6,939 nucleotides of DNA from DATEJJ01 sp039649115 (lineage in GTDB: Bacteria; Actinomycetota; Actinomycetes; Mycobacteriales; Micromonosporaceae). A program made the translations under genes and the position numbers. The notes below the pieces were generated by a model. It ran no database searches. It was not told where the DNA came from and saw only the letters and a program-made list of their open reading frames with translations. Every line of letters starts with the position of its first letter. The first letter of the stretch is position 1. Location of the stretch: assembly GCA_039649115.1 (NCBI GenBank), contig JBBWZQ010000217.1, positions 1-6,939 of the forward strand, given 5' to 3'. This document shows, piece by piece, positions 6,383-6,939 of this stretch.

Positions 6383-6522
6383 GTGGCAGCACCGAAGAAG
6401 GACCCGGACGAGATGAGGGCGCGGACCGTACGTCTGTCGGTGACGCCAGTCGGATCCGAAGCCGGTGATCAAGCACCTGGCCGACCCAGTTCGGCGTGCA
6501 CCCCAAAGATTTGCTGCACGAT
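6383..6522 (+). pseudogene. IS3-family transposase OrfA remnant with two frameshifts
   Basis: OrfA of IS3-type elements is the small helix-turn-helix DNA-binding partner of the DDE transposase. Three pieces in three successive frames rebuild its N-terminal half. From GTG 6383 the sequence reads VAAPKKDPDEMRARTVRL. From 6453, one frame on, it reads DPKPVIKHLAD. From 6487, another frame on, it reads QFGVHPKDLLHD. Together these follow the usual order of A-P-K-K-Y-P-D-E-x-R-x-R-A-V-R-L, then D-P-K-P-V-I-x-x-L-A, then Q-x-G-V-H-P-E-x-L. The C-terminal leucine-zipper part and the whole OrfB are absent. Expected OrfA length is about 100 residues; about 41 recognisable ones remain. The family match is from memory of the motif. 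Confidence 0.7.
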
Positions 6523-6939
6523 CGGCACATGATCGGACGCACCGTCATCGGCAAAGTCGTGAGCGCGGCGTTCGGGAACATCACCATCAGCACTACGCAG
6601 CGTGACCGCAAGTCCCGAGTGAAGACCGACCTCTTCGGCACCCGTGAGCACGCCAGGCCGTCCGACAACCAGTGATCCATTGAGAATCGCCAGGTTGCCT
6701 GAGGCGCCATTCCGTGCATAGGCGTACATGTTGGACCGTGGTCGCCATGCGGCAAGAGCATACGACGAGTAGCCTGCCGACTGCCGGAGATTCCGCCGAC
6801 CTCGCGGGGACGGGACATCTGCCACCATCCGCGGTCTCACCGACCTGTCGGAACCGACAAGTACACCGACGGATCGATGAGAAACCGAAAGATCTACTGA
6901 GACCCTACAAACATGTACGATCTCGTCGATCTTGTCGGT
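6523..6939. other. Right-end region without a confident gene
   Basis: Three things can be seen. First, a 48-codon plus-strand frame (ATG 6529 to TGA 6675) has 42 of 48 codons ending in G or C and is in frame with the last OrfA piece, but has no ribosome binding site and no known motif. Second, a minus-strand frame (6840-6469) gives protein-like text, but its end overlaps the OrfA remnant and its third positions are not G/C-rich. Third, the last 100 bases carry several ACCGAC/GTCGG copies, including a 9-bp inverted pair (6853-6861 with 6931-6939). An ATG at 6913 opens a frame that runs off the window without a visible ribosome binding site. Confidence 0.4.

Noticed and set aside
6333..6818. 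Minus-strand open frame of 161 codons
   Set aside because: Unusual composition rich in Met, Cys and Trp, no motif, and it lies antisense to the OrfA remnant. Its third-position G/C is shared with the plus frame at 6529-6675.
6469..6840. Minus-strand open frame of 123 codons with protein-like text
   Set aside because: Third positions are not G/C-rich, its end overlaps the OrfA remnant on the opposite strand, and I could not place it in a family.
6913..6939. Start of a gene at ATG 6913 running off the right edge
   Set aside because: Only nine codons are visible and there is no ribosome binding site, so it cannot be supported from this window.
1..6939. CRISPR array, rRNA, riboswitch or antiphage cassette
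   Set aside because: No regular spaced repeats, no conserved RNA cores and no nuclease, helicase or methylase motifs were seen in any frame.

Overview
The window is high-GC DNA with G/C-rich third codon positions, start codons including GTG and TTG, and a SigE-family ECF sigma factor. This fits an actinomycete, plausibly Micromonosporaceae; that assignment is an inference from gene content, not a database match.

Layout, left to right. (1) A minus-strand gene (267-1457) encodes a secreted lipoprotein of the PHM/DBM-type (type II, ascorbate-dependent) copper monooxygenase family. All six copper ligands can be recognised, and a 13-bp hairpin follows 12 bases after its stop. (2) A roughly 1-kb gap (1458-2480) holds an IS630-type transposase scrap, a palindrome, and the likely leader of the next gene. 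(3) A plus-strand gene (2481-4067) encodes an unusual fusion: an N-terminal group II truncated haemoglobin domain joined to a long ankyrin-repeat region. (4) A gap (4068-4530) holds a frameshifted tyrosine-recombinase (integrase) remnant and two hairpins. (5) A minus-strand two-gene operon (6230 down to 4531) encodes a SigE-family sigma factor, translationally coupled by a GTGA overlap to a single-pass membrane protein. The outer part of that protein carries seven copies of a repeat that reads as a seven-bladed beta-propeller. (6) The right end (6231-6939) holds an IS3-type OrfA remnant broken by two frameshifts, then sequence with no confident gene.

The intact genes suggest envelope and redox/gas biology: an extracytoplasmic copper enzyme, a cytoplasmic haem protein with a protein-interaction platform, and a sigma factor paired with a membrane-anchored propeller that may act as its regulator. 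Nothing in the sequence shows that these three loci work together. Each of the three larger intergenic gaps contains debris from a different transposase or integrase family, so the region looks like an accessory, repeatedly invaded part of the chromosome. The best candidate for something little described is the globin-ankyrin fusion, followed by the sigma factor/propeller pair.
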